Part shown: one piece after another, positions 1 to 11,537 of the stretch
How positions within the stretch are numbered: position 1 is the first letter of the stretch
Layout of the letters: the number at the start of each line of letters is the position of its first letter
Source: Engraulis encrasicolus
Taxonomy: Eukaryota; Chordata; Actinopteri; Clupeiformes; Engraulidae
Length of the DNA stretch: 64,000 nt
Reading direction: 5' to 3'
Assembly: GCF_034702125.1 (NCBI RefSeq)
Contig: NC_085871.1
Coordinates: 43,311,006 to 43,375,005, forward strand
The notes under the pieces: generated by a model
The model's database searches: none
Told to the model about the DNA's origin: nothing
Seen by the model: the letters and a program-made list of their open reading frames with translations, nothing else
Translations under genes and position numbers: made by a program

Positions 1-64
1 TCACAGGTACTGGAATTAATGTGTGACATAGGCAGGGAGATCACAGACACTCGGTGAAGGAGTC

Positions 65-610
65 TTAAGCCGGGCATACACTGTGCGATATTTTCACTCG
101 TGGGTCTTAAGCTTCTGCTCACACTGCACGATGGAATTTCACTGTTTAAAAGTTCACAGCTCAGGACTCACATCCTCACACTACACGAGCCGACAGTCGG
201 ATGCGAGCGAAATGCTTCCACCGTACGACGTGACAGGCATGTTTCCCCGGTCTGCAGAGGAGGGAACATGCGCACCTGAAGTGGAGATGAGGTCGCGCTC
301 AACAGCGAATCGCACGGCCCTATTAATTTGTGCATGTGAAGTGTCAAATCGGGTCGTAGCACTGCTTTAACTGTGCGATTTACGCACGAGCCACGACCAG
401 AATTTCAAACCGTTTTGATTTTCTTGCGACCCTGCGATTGCACGATCGTGAAGCGAAATCGCTTGTCGTTACCCCATGTACACTGCACGATGCGAGACTC
501 ACGATTGACCTGCGATTGAGCAAGAAATCGGCCCGACTCTCAAAGAGTCATGCGAGTGTCAAATCGGGGCAAAATCGGTGCAAAAATCGCACAGTGTAAG
601 CCCAGCTTAA
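65..610. mobile_element. piggyBac-type MITE with TTAA ends
   Basis: A 546 bp non-autonomous element. The first ~25 bases (65-89) and the reverse complement of the last ~25 (586-610) agree except at two positions, and both ends are the tetranucleotide TTAA, the usual piggyBac target. The inside is rich in CGATT/AATCG words and has no coding frame that I recognise. A related, truncated end lies at 17797-17897. Family assignment rests on the TTAA ends and is inference. Confidence 0.7.
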
Positions 611-1144
611 GTGGACAGTGGCATTGCAGGTACAATCAAATGTTTAATGTTTCATTGTTTCACAATAGCATGAGTGCTTTAAGAAAGTTCTCTAAAATGT
701 GCAGTTTTGACTGCCATGCTGGATCGCTGGTGATGCTAAATATAAGGAAATAGTATTCTTCCTTCAGGGGGCCAGTAAAGGTGCTCATCATCCAGGCGGT
801 ATGTGTTTCTGTTCACAGCCTCTTATATGGACATTGCTGCGGACTGCGGACGGACATTTTACCTCAAGGAGAGCCTCATACCCCAACAGTTGCAGTTGTT
901 GGACCACTGGCCGGTATGATGACTTAAGGAGAGATGGAGAAAGCTGACTGACCTCCCTGCAATACTCTGTCCTGTAGTGGGCCCACATCTGCCACGGCAT
1001 GTGATTCAGAAAATGACTGAGCCAACCATTCTTCCAGCCTGTGTAAACTTCAAGACAGCCTGTGGTCCCCTCAATTCCTGGAATGCAATGCCAAAATCAG
1101 TGTATTTGCCTCTAACCTACTTGATTCCTTGATAAATGGGGCAC
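611..1144. other. non-coding spacer
   Basis: About 530 bases between the TTAA MITE and the stop codon of the minus-strand THAP/DDE gene. I see no domain, inverted repeat or RNA signal here. It may include the 3' untranslated part of the neighbouring transposon gene. Confidence 0.3.
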
Positions 1145-2608
1145 TCAATCACAGTCAATGTTTTTGATTAGAGGGTTCTGCAGATTGACCAAGGCACAGC
1201 ACAGTTGAAAAATTTGCCCAGCATGAGGTCGAATGCTCCATTGCATGCTGTTCAGGATCTCAAAGTCTTTCAGCCTTCCAATAGCCCGTTCAACATGGAT
1301 CCTGTTCTTTGCAATGTCCTTGGTTGCCTCAACTTCACTATTTGTGAGTCTGCCGTGATTGAGAAACGGTGGGATGTTCAAAATAACGCCAGGTGGTAAC
1401 AAGTGCTGAATGTGAAAGCCTTTATCAGCAAGTATCTGGTCTCCGGCCACAAAAATTTCACAAATGCCAGATTCCTCTACAATAGTTTTGTCAGACACAG
1501 ACCCAGGATATGCTTCACTGCAGTATGTGATGGTGCCATGTGGTGCTACTCCCACCAACAATTTGAACGAGTGCATGCCACGGTAAACTGAGTACACTGC
1601 TTTCTGCTTGTTCATGCCTTTTGGTTTTTCCATTTCAATGTCTGTACAGTCAATCATCATTCTGCAGTCAGGAAATTTAGAGAATGATGCCGGCATTTCT
1701 GGGCGTTTTTTTTTGACGACTTGGAACAGTGGACATTATGTCGTTGAAGAGCAGTGTGTAAAGAACATCAAAGAAGGTGTGAATGATGTTGCTAACTGTG
1801 GCTATACCACAATGGAAAAGTGAGGCCAGGTGAAGGTGCATGTCATTTTTTCGGAGTTTCATTAACGTCACAAAGATTTGGTCCTCTAGGCTGATGGACT
1901 CCACTTTCCATTTGCTGTAGTAGATGACAGAGGACTCAAAGCGTGCCACATATTCCACCACAGTCAAGAATGTGTCCCTGTCCGGTAAGCCTGTCTCCAT
2001 TCTGAGGACTTCTTCAGAGACGGAGGAAGCGGAGTACACATTTCGGCCATGTGTTATTTTCTCTTCTGCATCATGTAACTTGGCCTTTGTGTTCTCAAGC
2101 TCATTCTGCAGAAGGATGCGGTGTATTCGCTCTTCATGCAAGGCTTTAAACAAAGCAGAGTAGCTCATTTCATTTTTTGAAGTACCCCCTGCACGGTCCA
2201 CATTCTCCTCGTCCACATCTGAGAGTGTCATCCATAGCGAGAAAACCTGAGTCCCCCTCAACATAGCTTGTGTCAATGTTGCCAGCATGTGAGCCATCAA
2301 GTGTGCTTACAAAAAGATCTACAGGTGCCTCTGAAAACAAAGAATTTGCCATACCTGTGCCCATGTCGGTGTCCTCGTCACACTCCAAAATGTCGTGCCC
2401 GTTTTGGTCCATCTGAACAGGTCCCTCAGAACAATCCACCTTTGGCTCTGAAAACAGACTGTATACTGTCTCCACCATACCTGTTTGAATGCCTGCGACC
2501 ATGCCTGTGTCCATGCCCGCGTGCCTGGTCTGAGTTGGCCAGAATCTTGGCCCCGCCTTCTTGCCCTTTGGAAAATGGCAGCTGCAGACCCGGGAGGTAG
2601 CAGCTGGT
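1145..2608 (-). pseudogene. THAP-HTH-DDE_Tnp_4 transposase, main exon (frameshifted)
   Basis: Main exon of a THAP-containing DDE transposase of the ISL2EU/IS5-like group. It opens after a strong acceptor (pyrimidine tract then AG at 2609-2610) and at once codes the second half of a THAP domain (RVCSCHFPKGKKAG). An acidic linker and a coiled stretch (HEERIHRILLQNELENTKAK) follow, then a helix-turn-helix region (LHLASLFHCGIATVSNII) and the catalytic part: DCTDIE as first acid, GDQILADKGF as second, and HVERAIGRLKDFEIL with the final Glu. The first THAP half is the exon at 5871-5983. Two single-base frameshifts break the frame, near 2225 and in the T9 run at 1706-1714, where PSRQKK should pass into RPEMPASFSKF. 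Without them one reading frame would span the exon. Confidence 0.85.
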
Positions 2609-2785
2609 CTCTGTAGGAGAGGGGAGAAGAAAAAAGTTATTATATCTTATGTGGTTTTCATGGAATTTCATTTTTATTACTGTTATTGCACTTTCATGTT
2701 CATAATAAAGCAAATAGCAAACTCTTCTGCATATCTGCATAATATGCAAAAGGTAGGCTTGCCTACTGAGGGCCAAGGGTTAGCG

Positions 2786-3770
2786 TGTGTGTGTGTACTG
2801 TAGAGGCCGAAAGTGCAAAAATAGCCCAGAGTGCACACAGACTCTGTGTGTGTGTGTGTGCGCGCGCACGCGTGCAGTCTGTGTGTGTGTGTGTGTGTGT
2901 GTCTGTGTACTGTATAGGCCGAACGTGCAAAAAGTGCAAAAGTAGCCCATAGTGCACACAGACTGTGTAAGTGTGTGTGTGTGTGCGCGTGCGTGCAGTG
3001 TGTGTGTAGTCTTAGACTGCACACAGACTGTGTGTGTGCGTGTGAGCAGTCTTCACCAAAAGTTTGAATGCACGTCGTTCATAATTTTGGTCTAGACTGC
3101 ACACACAAACGTGTGTGTGTGTGCAGTGTTCAAACTTTTGGCCTAGACTGCACTGCACACATATACATAATACACTATATCCCATAAGTGAGTACAACCC
3201 TCACATTTTTAGTATATCAAAGTGAAATTTCTTCAATGCTCTCCTATGAAAAGATATACTTAAAATGTTGTACTCACTTGGGATATGCTGTATATGTTTG
3301 TGTCTGTGCGTGTGTGTGTGTGCAGTCTAGGCCATAAGTGTGAACGCACTGAGAATGAGTGTGTTCAAACTTTTGACCTGGACTGCACACACATACAGTA
3401 TATCTATATACAAAATCTATGGGTGCAGTCTAGGCACTGAGAATGAGTGCGCTCATCCACACACACACATATATATACACACACACACAGTGTAGCCCAA
3501 AAGTTTGGACGCACTGAAAAATGAGAGGGTGCTCAAACGTTTGACCTAGACTGCGGATACACACACACACACGTCTGTATGTGTGTGTGCAGTATATGGC
3601 AAAAGTTTGGACACAGCCACATTCAGAGGAGTGAATGACAATGAGTTTACACGTTTGGCCTAGACTGCGCACACACACAAACACTGTGTTTGCGTGTGCA
3701 CGGTCTAGGCCAAAACTTTGAGCGCACTCACATTCTCAGGGCGTTCACAATGTTGGCCTAGACAGTGCAT

Positions 3771-3801
<31 letters not shown>

Positions 3802-3815
3802 CAGATCAAGGCCAA
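2786..3815. repeat. CA/TG microsatellite cluster with Tc1-like end motifs
   Basis: About 1 kb of short (TG)n, (CA)n, (CG)n and (CGCA)n tracts. Between them recurs a phrase of the type GCAGTCTAGGCCAAAAGTTTG in both orientations (for example near 3120, 3320, 3500, 3590, 3650, 3700 and 3750). That phrase resembles Tc1/mariner terminal repeats. Frames here give only His/Thr or Cys/Val repeats and are not genes. It lies inside the THAP gene's intron. Confidence 0.75.
3171..3292. mobile_element. small mariner-type MITE
   Basis: A 122 bp element beginning and ending with TA. The first ~28 bases (TACACTATATCCCATAAGTG and on) match the reverse complement of the last ~26 (TACAGCATATCCCAAGTGAG and on) with few differences. 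Short near-palindromic elements with TA ends are typical Tc1/mariner MITEs. It interrupts the microsatellite cluster. Confidence 0.7.
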
Positions 3816-4086
3816 GACATTTATTCTTACAAATGTTGGCCTTCCAGCTCAACAAAACCATGACTTGTAATGTACTTCCTAAATGACATGTCAATGTTCA
3901 ATACTTGGTTAGGAATGTCTTTGACTTAGTCACTGCCATGATGTGTTTTTAACAAGGAAGTGAATGAAGGAAGCCCAGGTGTCCTTGATGCTTTGCTATC
4001 CCCGTTTTTTAGTCTTTTTTGCCTAATCAAACTCACCAGAAATAAAGTCCCATAGAAAATGAGAAACACCAAAATATGGCATGGAC

Positions 4087-4550
4087 ATCTACAGGGTATA
4101 TTGAAGAGTGAAGTGTAGATCACCAGATCAAAGAAACAAAAGCAGCTTACAGCAAAGCGTTGAGGGTATCTGGGAATAATCTGTAATCTAATGGAGTTAT
4201 GGAAATACAACAAGTTTTTCATGTTATTCTAATCGTTTTGGCCAGGATCAAAACACACACACACACACACACAAATGCATTCCAGAGTAGAAAAACATAA
4301 CATTGAAGACATGAAGAACCAGAGAGGGAGACTTACCATTAAAAACATAAGCTACATCACACAAGAAAGTCCAACAAATAATTGGAGAGGGAGGGCGAGG
4401 ACGGACGGTGACCCAGTTACCCTGTGTTTGAAAGGTGCCTATGTTTCTGGTATGCAGGCCATCCTACTTTGAATTGAAACTATTTTTTTACCACCCACTT
4501 TCACCCCACCAGCGACTACACAGACTGGGACATTGTTATTACTCCTGCTA
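4087..4550. repeat. relic of a foldback MITE, then (CA)n and degenerate repeat
   Basis: 4087-4150 matches one arm of the foldback MITE seen at 45957-46139 (shared words GAAG, TGAAGTGT, CACCAGATCAAAGAA). A (CA) tract follows at 4252-4273. 4275-4385 has diverged similarity to 4970-5080 (ATGCATTCC, then ATGAAGAACCAGA, then AAGYCCAACA), which suggests an old duplication now separated by the SINE. Confidence 0.4.
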
Positions 4551-4551
4551 C

Positions 4552-4882
4552 GGGCAGTCATGGGTGAGCGGTTAGGGCGTCAGACTTGCATCCCAGAGGT
4601 TGCCGGTTCGACTCCCGACCCGCCAGGTTGGTGGGGGGAGTAATCAACCAGTGCTCTCCCCCATCCTCCTCCATGACTGAGGTACCCTGAGCATGGTACC
4701 GTCCCACCGCACTGCTCCCCATGGGGCGCCACTGAGGGCTGCCCCCTTGCACGGGTGAGGCATAAATGCAATTTCGTTGTGTGCAGTGTGCAGTGTTCAC
4801 TTGTGTGCTGTGGAGTGCTGTGTCACAATGACAAATGGGAGTTGGAGTTTCCCAATGGGCTTTCACTTTCACTTTCACTTAC
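4552..4882 (+). mobile_element. tRNA-derived SINE (V-SINE/HE1-like)
   Basis: About 330 bp. An internal polymerase III promoter is visible: A box TGGGTGAGCGGTTAGG at 4561-4576 and B box GGTTCGACTCC at 4605-4615, spaced as in a tRNA gene. The tRNA-like head is followed by a conserved-looking body and a tail ending in repeated CTTTCA. This is the arrangement of vertebrate tRNA-derived SINEs; a sequence search is needed to fix the family. It is mobilised in trans by a LINE and codes no protein. Confidence 0.8.
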
Positions 4883-4885
4883 TTC

Positions 4886-5868
4886 TACCACATAACAGTG
4901 TCAGCATTAGTATGCGAGCATATCATGGTTTCCCCCATGTGCAGCAACTAATAAATGCATCACATTAAAATGCATTCCCGATTACGAAAGCTTAACATTA
5001 CAATGGCACGCACCATATGAAGAACCAGAAGAGGGAATCAACAACATCATACAACAAAGCCCAACACATAAATATGCAATGTAACACCTTGGCATATGTC
5101 CTTAGCCTATCGTAACAATATTGTGCGACGACTGACGCTGTTTGCAAACACACGAAGTGAACAAAGAACGCGCAACACGTGGGTTGATTTTTCTGTTTGA
5201 TTTTCCGTGTACCATACGTCAAACAGAAATTGATGATTTACCACCAATTACAACATATAATACAACAGCATTGCATGACGACTATCGCCGTTTGCAGACA
5301 CAAGACAAACATTACGCTAACTCTGAACAACTCTACTGCCTATGTCCTGCACCATGCGTAACATCACAACAGCAAGCCCAACAAATACGCATGCATTTAA
5401 ACATTTAAGCATCCTAGCATATATCCTTATCGTAGTCGCATTGCATGACAAATATACATGAAAAACTGCATTTAAAAGTGGCCCTTGCTATCAAACACAG
5501 ACACGGGCTGCAGATGGGCGCCCAAAATGGTGTTTGGAATCTCGTAAAGGACAAAGACATTGTTCCATAGAAAATAATATAGGGTATAACTAGTAAAATA
5601 TGTCACAAAGGCATACCAGAAACCTACTAATTATGCCGGAATAAACCGAGCAATGCATAAAAGGACAGGATCGGTCATGCTACCGTGCATTACACCAAAC
5701 CTGTCCTGCAAATCTGCATAAAACTGTCTATATTAATGTATCCATTTCAATTCTCTGTTACCCTATGCATGCACATAGTTCATACAGTAACCTAACTGAT
5801 GTGAGGTAAAACAATACATTTTCAAACATTAATAGGCCACGTGCTAGTCCTTTTGCATGAAGTTACTT
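4886..5868. other. AT-rich intronic sequence with diverged internal repeats
   Basis: Part of the implied intron of the THAP gene. Words recur between 4920-5100 and 5240-5450 (GCATTGCATGACGAC, CCCAACAMATA, CATATRTCCTTA), so the stretch probably contains an old partial duplication. I see no coding domain. Confidence 0.3.
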
Positions 5869-5870
5869 AC

Positions 5871-5983
5871 CTTAGCTTATGAGCCCACTCTCGCCGCTTT
5901 CTTTCATCTGTAGGAAAGCGGTAAAAACTACACGTCTTCCTTGAAGAATCGTGGGAACAACCCGGTGCAAAACACCATACCAT
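5871..5983 (-). CDS. THAP domain first exon of the same transposase gene
   Basis: Short coding exon. The ATG at 5983 begins MVWCFAPGC, with the THAP pattern of two cysteines, followed by CSFYRFPTDERKRREWAHKLR, the conserved FxRFP and W of the THAP zinc finger. It ends in a consensus donor (AAG|gtaagt at 5870). The exon ends in phase 2 and the acceptor before 2608 supplies the missing base, so KLR passes in frame to PAATSRVCSCHF, giving the full C2CH set. THAP domains bind DNA; here it would recognise the transposon ends. The implied intron is about 3.26 kb and holds repeats, so it has probably grown by later insertions. Confidence 0.75.
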
Positions 5984-6958
5984 CTTGCGTCTTGTGAACG
6001 GAATGCGGTATGACCACCAAACTTTGGGGAGATGATCTACATATGGACATCTATGAATGACATAATTTTTGTGTCATTATCTTGTATTATGACGTCATTA
6101 TGACATCATCTGATTATAATGCCCAAAATCTCGCCATAATGTATTGTCCATCAAAATGTAGGTAATGGACTTAAATTTTAATGATTATATGCTTCAGACC
6201 ACTTTAATGCTCACAAAGCTGTCTGATGCTAATGGAAATAACAAAAAAATATGAAAAAGGAACAATGATGAGACTGATCAGTGATTCTCGGTCAGACATA
6301 CCTGTCAGAAGACCGTTGCCATGGCAACGCCAAACATTATAAACATAATCTTTTGGTACTAAACTGTAGCCAACTAAATTTTAGGAAGTCACCAAGTTTC
6401 GTAGTCATAGCTTAAGTCGTCAAGGAATTATACGACATCAAAGTTGGTGCAGGCACTTTTACCCCACCCCCCCAGTCTGGATAGGGTTAAGAAACGTGAA
6501 AGACGATAAAAAAATCTTGGTAACGTGAAAGACGATAAATATTTTGCTAAACGTGAAAGACTATAAAGACTTTTGGTAAAAGTGAAAGACGAGCTCTTGC
6601 TAAACGCTGGAAGGATGCTATCAAAAAGCGGATGAGAGGACGATCGAGAGCTCGAGCCCGAATTTATACTTTCCTTTGGTTGCCATGGGTACAACCCTCC
6701 GCACGTACATGACGTTAGATACAGGCGCCGCTTCTGTAGTCGCCAAAAGTTTCCGGGTTTAGCATATGGACGCAACATCGTATTTATGTCGAAGTTTGAC
6801 ACAAAATGATCAACCATGTCATACCTACAGCCTATTTTAAACACCCTCGACAGCTTGCGGGAGTTCGCTAAGCGCGTGCTTGCACTCGGAGCTTATTTGA
6901 AACTGGCCCCTATTCATTCCCAATGGGAGGCCGGAAGCCGATACGAACCAGGATCTCC
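5984..6958. other. non-coding stretch with short GTGAAAGAC repeats
   Basis: No gene seen. Between 6488 and 6595 the phrase ACGTGAAAGACGATAAA recurs about four times at irregular 30-45 base spacing. A related word (CATGAAAGACTACAG) occurs at 9931, on the far side of the nested element 6959-9924. This would also be the promoter side of the minus-strand THAP gene. Confidence 0.35.
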
Positions 6959-7028
6959 TTAACCCTCTGAGGTCTAAGGCCTTTCATAGGCTTTTAGGCT
7001 GCTTGCACCACCCTGACATTTTCAAGTA

Positions 7029-8205
7029 CTGTATTTTTCGGACTACAAGTCGCACTTTTTTTCATGGTTTGGCTGGACATGCGACATATATGTTTTTTTT
7101 CCTCCACGGGAGAGCACTATGTGCGCAACTAGGCCTATGTTGTGTTGCTTAATACCACTGATAGAATTTTTTTTTACAACTTAGGCTACCACAACAAAAA
7201 ATAGCATTTACAATGACGACTGAATAGAAATATACCACCCAAAAGAAGTTAATATAGCCTACTGCTGAGTTCAAGCTGAAAGTAATTAAATATGCAGCCG
7301 AAAATGGCTGAACAAAAGTTTGGATGCAATGGAAAACTGTTTGGGGACTGGAGAAAAGCGGAGGAAATGTGCATGTTGGGAAAAAAAACCCAAAAAAGCT
7401 ATCTGAAGGTTCAAGGCCCACGTCTAGAAGAAGAGCTGAATACAGGACAAATGTGTTCTCGAACAACGCGCGCGCTGCGAGTCAACGGTCTTGTTACGGA
7501 CTCCATGACATTGCCAAAGAAATGAATAGGCCTAGGACTTTTTGCGGAAGTCAGGGACCTCGTGGATTTATCGCGTTATGCAATGCAATCCCCTCTCGTG
7601 GATTTATTTGCGCTATGCAACGCAATCGCCTCTCTATCCGAGAACGAGCGTCTGTGTTATAAAAGACAGTCAGCCGACTTCCAGGTGAAAATCGGTCATT
7701 TCCGCGAGTTTCTGACAAACGAGCACAACGTGACACTACCATAGGCTACACAACATGGATGAAATCCCCCTCACCTTTGATACCGTCATGGGCTGAAGGG
7801 GGTAAAGAAAGGCGTGCTCTGGAGACGGAACAAAGTTGCCTCGAACCCTCCCACGGTCCAAACGCAAAACAATGCCGAAAAATGAATGTTGTTCTGACTA
7901 CAGGGCAACATGGCACGTTATCACTGTTTCTTCTTCTTTTTCTTTTTGTGGTTTTATGGCGGTTGGCAAACCATCTTAGTTGGTGCATTACCACCACCTC
8001 TGAATGCGTTGCCACTGCTTCAGATGCTGGTTTATATAAAACAATGCGTCTTTGAGCAGCAGCTTACCATGCGCCAGTTATCACAACATAGATTCCATGG
8101 ATAGAATAACTTTTCAAAAATGTGCGACGATTACTCCGGTGCGACGTATATATGTTTTTTTCATCTTCAAAATGCATTTTTGGGCCGTTGCGACTTATAT
8201 TGGGC
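7029..8205 (+). pseudogene. pogo/Tigger-type transposon relic
   Basis: The left end CTGTATTTTTCGGACTACAA follows a TA and resembles a widespread fish pogo-like end. From about 7270 the DNA still reads, in changing frames, as a CENP-B/Tigger transposase: EFKLKVIKYAAENG, DWRKAEEM, KTQKSYLK, then NRLSIRERASV near 7620, IGHFREFLTNE near 7690, and NMDEIPLTFDTVMG near 7755. The last matches the first catalytic Asp region of DDE_1 transposases. Many frameshifts and stops make it non-functional. Words like GTGCGAC and TTGCGACTTATA at 8140-8200 belong to the element's other side. The right end is lost at the LINE junction. Confidence 0.75.
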
Positions 8206-9756
8206 CGGAGCATTCAGGCGTACCACTCCAGCCCCTGCAACAACCCACTCCACACCTTAGCACCCCCCCACCCACTCTGGAGGTTGCGGCTGATGACGTG
8301 AAGCGAGTGCTTCGTGCTGTGAACCCGAGGAAAGCAACAGGCCCGGATGGTGTACCAGGTAAGGTGCTCAAGGCATGTGCGGCCCAACTAGCACCAGTCT
8401 TCACTGACATTTTCAACCTGTCACTGAAACAAGCCACCATCCCAGCCTGCTTGAAATCTGCCACCATCATACCTGTTCCAAAGAAGGCATCTACTACCAC
8501 CCTCAATGACTTTCGCCCTGTTGCACTCACTCCAGTCATCACCAAGTGCTTTGAAAAACTTGTGCTGAGGCATATAAAGGCCTGTCTCCCCCCAACCCTA
8601 GACCCTCATCAGTTTGCATACCGGGCAAACAGATCCACTGAGGATGCAATAGCCATTGCTCTCCACTCTGCACTGAGTCACCTGGAAAGACAAGGAAGCT
8701 ACGTCAGGATGCTCTTCATCGATTATAGCTCAGCTTTTAACACCATCATTCCTGACATCCTAATCCCCAAGCTGAGACATCTAGGACTTCCATCATCCAC
8801 ATGCTCCTGGATCAAAGACTTCCTTGTTAATCGTCCCCAACAGGTGAAACTAGGTCACCATCTCTCAACCACCCGCACCCTCAGCACCGGCTCGCCCCAA
8901 GGATGTGTGTTGAGCCCACTTCTCTACTCCCTCTACACGTTTGACTGTAGCCCCATCCACCCAGAGAACATCATTGTCAAATTTGCAGATGACACAACAG
9001 TGGTGGGGCTGATAACCGAGGGAAAGGAGGAGGCCTACAGGGATGAGGTCCTGAAACTTGGAGAGTGGTGTGCATCCAACAACCTGGCCCTGAACATCTC
9101 CAAGACAAAGGAGCTCATCCTGGACTTCCGGCGTAACAAAGATGCTCCTGCCCCCCTGTACATCAATGGAGAACGTGTAGAGCAAGTGAGCTCATTTAAA
9201 TTCCTAGGTGTACACATCTCCGCTGATCTCTCCTGGTCGACTAACACCTCGGCTCTGGTAAAAAAGGCCCAGCAGCGATTGCACTTCCTCAGAGTACTTA
9301 AGAAAGAACAGTTAGACTCAAGCTTGCTGGTGACCTTTTACCGTTCCACCATAGAGAGCCTGCTGACCTACGCAGTGTCAGTGTGGCACTCAAGTTGCAC
9401 TGAGGCTGACAGGAAGAGACTGCAGAGGGTGACCAAAACAGCACAGAAAATCATAGGCTGCCCCCTGCCTCCCATACCCACCATCTACAACTCACGCTGC
9501 GTAAGTAGAGCCAGGAGTATCATTAAAGATCCCACACATCCTGGCTTTCATCTCTTTACACTGTTGCCCTCTGGCAGGCGCTACAAGGCATTGCCAGCCA
9601 GAACCAATAGGATGAAGAACAGCTTCTTCCCCAAAGCTGTTACAACAATGAACACACACTTACTGGACAATGTTCATCTATAAAGGACTGTGCACTACGT
9701 AGGGAAGCTAAAATCTCGGTATACGTTGTATACTGACAATAAAGGCTTTCTATTCT

Positions 9757-9794
<38 letters not shown>
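8206..9794 (+). CDS. Rex/Babar-like LINE reverse transcriptase (5'-truncated)
   Basis: Open for about 490 codons, to a stop at 9681-9683. The product is the reverse transcriptase of a non-LTR retrotransposon. It has the entry region ([20 protein letters not shown]), [41 protein letters not shown] and the catalytic [10 protein letters not shown] near 8978, then the C-terminal KFLGVH and LLPSGRRY blocks. The endonuclease domain is missing, as expected for 5' truncation on insertion. The open frame runs upstream to 8052, but that part is fused pogo sequence and not a true start. AATAAAG, an ATTCT repeat and (TA)n at 9740-9794 form the 3' tail. This is the best preserved frame in the window, so the insertion is fairly recent. 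The Rex/Babar name is by resemblance. Confidence 0.88.
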
Positions 9795-9798
<4 letters not shown>

Positions 9799-9924
9799 GA
9801 ACCTGGAAGGTCTGAGGTTTCTAATGGTGTGACTTATATGTTTCAATGACAAAAACTCAGAGTTACAGATTTGTTTTTGGAGACAACTTGCCCTCTGAAG
9901 GGCACTCGGACCTCAGAGGGTTAA

Positions 9925-10805
9925 ATGCTAACATGAAAGACTACAGTCTACTACATGCTTCCGCGTTACTGAAGAGCTCTATTAGATAATTTACCTCTTA
10001 ACTTTACCTGGTTTACTCCTGAACCACCCTTGTACTATAGGCCCCAGCTTAGTGTATTGTCAAACAGTAAATGATAAAAAATATATACTTATACCACCAC
10101 TTACTTATTCGTTATTGATATTGGTTTCTATACTACACTATGCAAGACAGTAATGCTACATTTAATAGCTTTAGTTTAAAACAGAATGTAAATGGATATT
10201 AGTATAAGTATAATTATATGTACCATTCATTTTGAGTAGCGACAATACAAGGGTTGTTTATATTATTTTTATATCATATTTGTTTGGCAATATGTAAACG
10301 AAGGCGAAGAAGAGCAGTAAATGAGTTTGTGAATATAAACGATTCTACACAAGTAATTATCTTATTGTTCATGTGTTCATGGGACACTTTGGACTGTTAT
10401 GTTATTAAAATTGTCATACTAAATAGTCAATGTTAATGAAACATACCATTAATTCATGTATGAACTTCAAGCAGCAGTGTGATTAGATGTGGTAGATTAA
10501 AATGTAATAGATAAAGATACGGTTAAGATTAGATGTGGTTGCAATAGCCTGATGTCTTGTTCTACAAATGTGTATGCACCCTATAGTAAAAATAATGACA
10601 GATTTAAAATAAAAATAGGCTTTAATAACTTTTTGAACACAATAAACTGAAACAAACATAAACAACAGTATAAACTTAACTTTAACATAAACACTTAACT
10701 TTAACCATTTATAAAACAAAATGGTGTCTTTGTGGGGGCTACCGGTATTCATTCAATATTGAATATTTATTCATTTCCATAGGCTGCCCTCTCTGCCCTC
10801 TCTGC
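9925..10805. other. AT-rich spacer
   Basis: No domain, inverted repeat or RNA gene recognised. The frames here are short and AT-rich without family signals. The right part may be the 3' untranslated side of the minus-strand MADF gene. Confidence 0.3.
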
Positions 10806-11537
10806 CTAAAAAAAAAGCAGATGTATGCTGAGCTTCAGCTCGGCCTTCCTCCACTCAGGGAGCCGCCTCATTGCAGGCAGGAGGCTTAAGAAAAACACCT
10901 CATCCTCGTCTGAGGCTACAAGCCCTGTCGCAGGAGGAGGAGGAGGAGGAGGAATCACAGGGTTGGCCCGGAGGGCCTCCACAAGCTCCCTTTGGAAGGG
11001 GGTCAGCCCATCCACTGCCTGGGACCCCGGCCTTTTTGCGCCCCCGTAGAGTCGGAGCCACAAGGCGAGCTGGGGTGGCAGGGGCGGCAGGGCCAGTAGG
11101 GGTGGCCGGAGCGGTAGGGGTGGCAGGAGCGGCAGGGCCAGTAGGGTTGGCAGGGGCGGCAGGGCCAGTAGGGGTGGCAGGGGCGGCATCCTCTTCGAGG
11201 TCAGCCAGGGTATTCTCATCGAAAGGAGTAAAGAGCTCCGTGGAAGACGGACGGAAGGAGGGTTCAGTCGATGCTGCAGATGTGGAGGGTGTGGGTGGTG
11301 CAGATGTGGATGGTGCAGATGTGGAGGGTGCCGAGAGAGCAGGGACTGACTTTCTAGGGATATTGGAGCTGGTCTCCCTAGTTTGTGTGAAAGGGGCCAG
11401 GAACCCCATCACAGCCATGAAACGCCAGCGCGTTTGTGATGAGGCCCCGGCCCCACTTCTGTTCCTGTCCTTCTTCATCCTCCTCTCCCTCATGTAGGTG
11501 TCCCTGAGTGATTTCCATCTATCCCTACAGGCTTTCT
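10806..11537 (-). pseudogene. MADF/BESS protein, second exon (frameshifted)
   Basis: The exon follows an acceptor (tttaatcag at about 11538-11546). It reads EKACRDRWKSLRDTYMRER, the second half of a MADF DNA-binding domain, then RRMKKDRNRSGAGASSQTRW and RFMAVMGFLAPF. A Pro/Ala/Thr/Ser-rich linker with GC-rich repeats follows (coding for PATPTGPAAPA-type units). The end, in another frame, is a BESS-like motif (DEDEVFFLSLLPAMRRLPEW). A frameshift near 11050-11190, in the repeated linker, separates the two frames. MADF/Myb-like proteins are the usual partner gene of PIF/Harbinger transposases, helping bind the ends and carry the transposase to the nucleus. No transposase lies directly beside this copy. 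Confidence 0.75.

Larger units (their letters stand above)
6959..9924. mobile_element. TTAA-ended piggyBac-like element hosting nested insertions
   Basis: The 16-base end TTAACCCTCTGAGGTC at 6959-6974 is repeated in perfect inverse at 9909-9924, and both ends are TTAA. The visible native sequence is only the outer part (about 6959-7026 and 9795-9924). The interior is taken up by a pogo/Tigger relic (from 7029) that is itself interrupted by a Rex/Babar-like LINE (about 8206-9794). Order of insertion: piggyBac-like element first, then pogo, then LINE. Confidence 0.75.

Noticed and set aside
2763..3024. Minus-strand frames rich in His and Thr
   Set aside because: They are translations of CA/TG microsatellite and shift with it; no domain.
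8052..8205. N-terminal 51 codons of the LINE open frame
   Set aside because: They lie in pogo-derived sequence upstream of the LINE junction, so the start codon is not the LINE's own.
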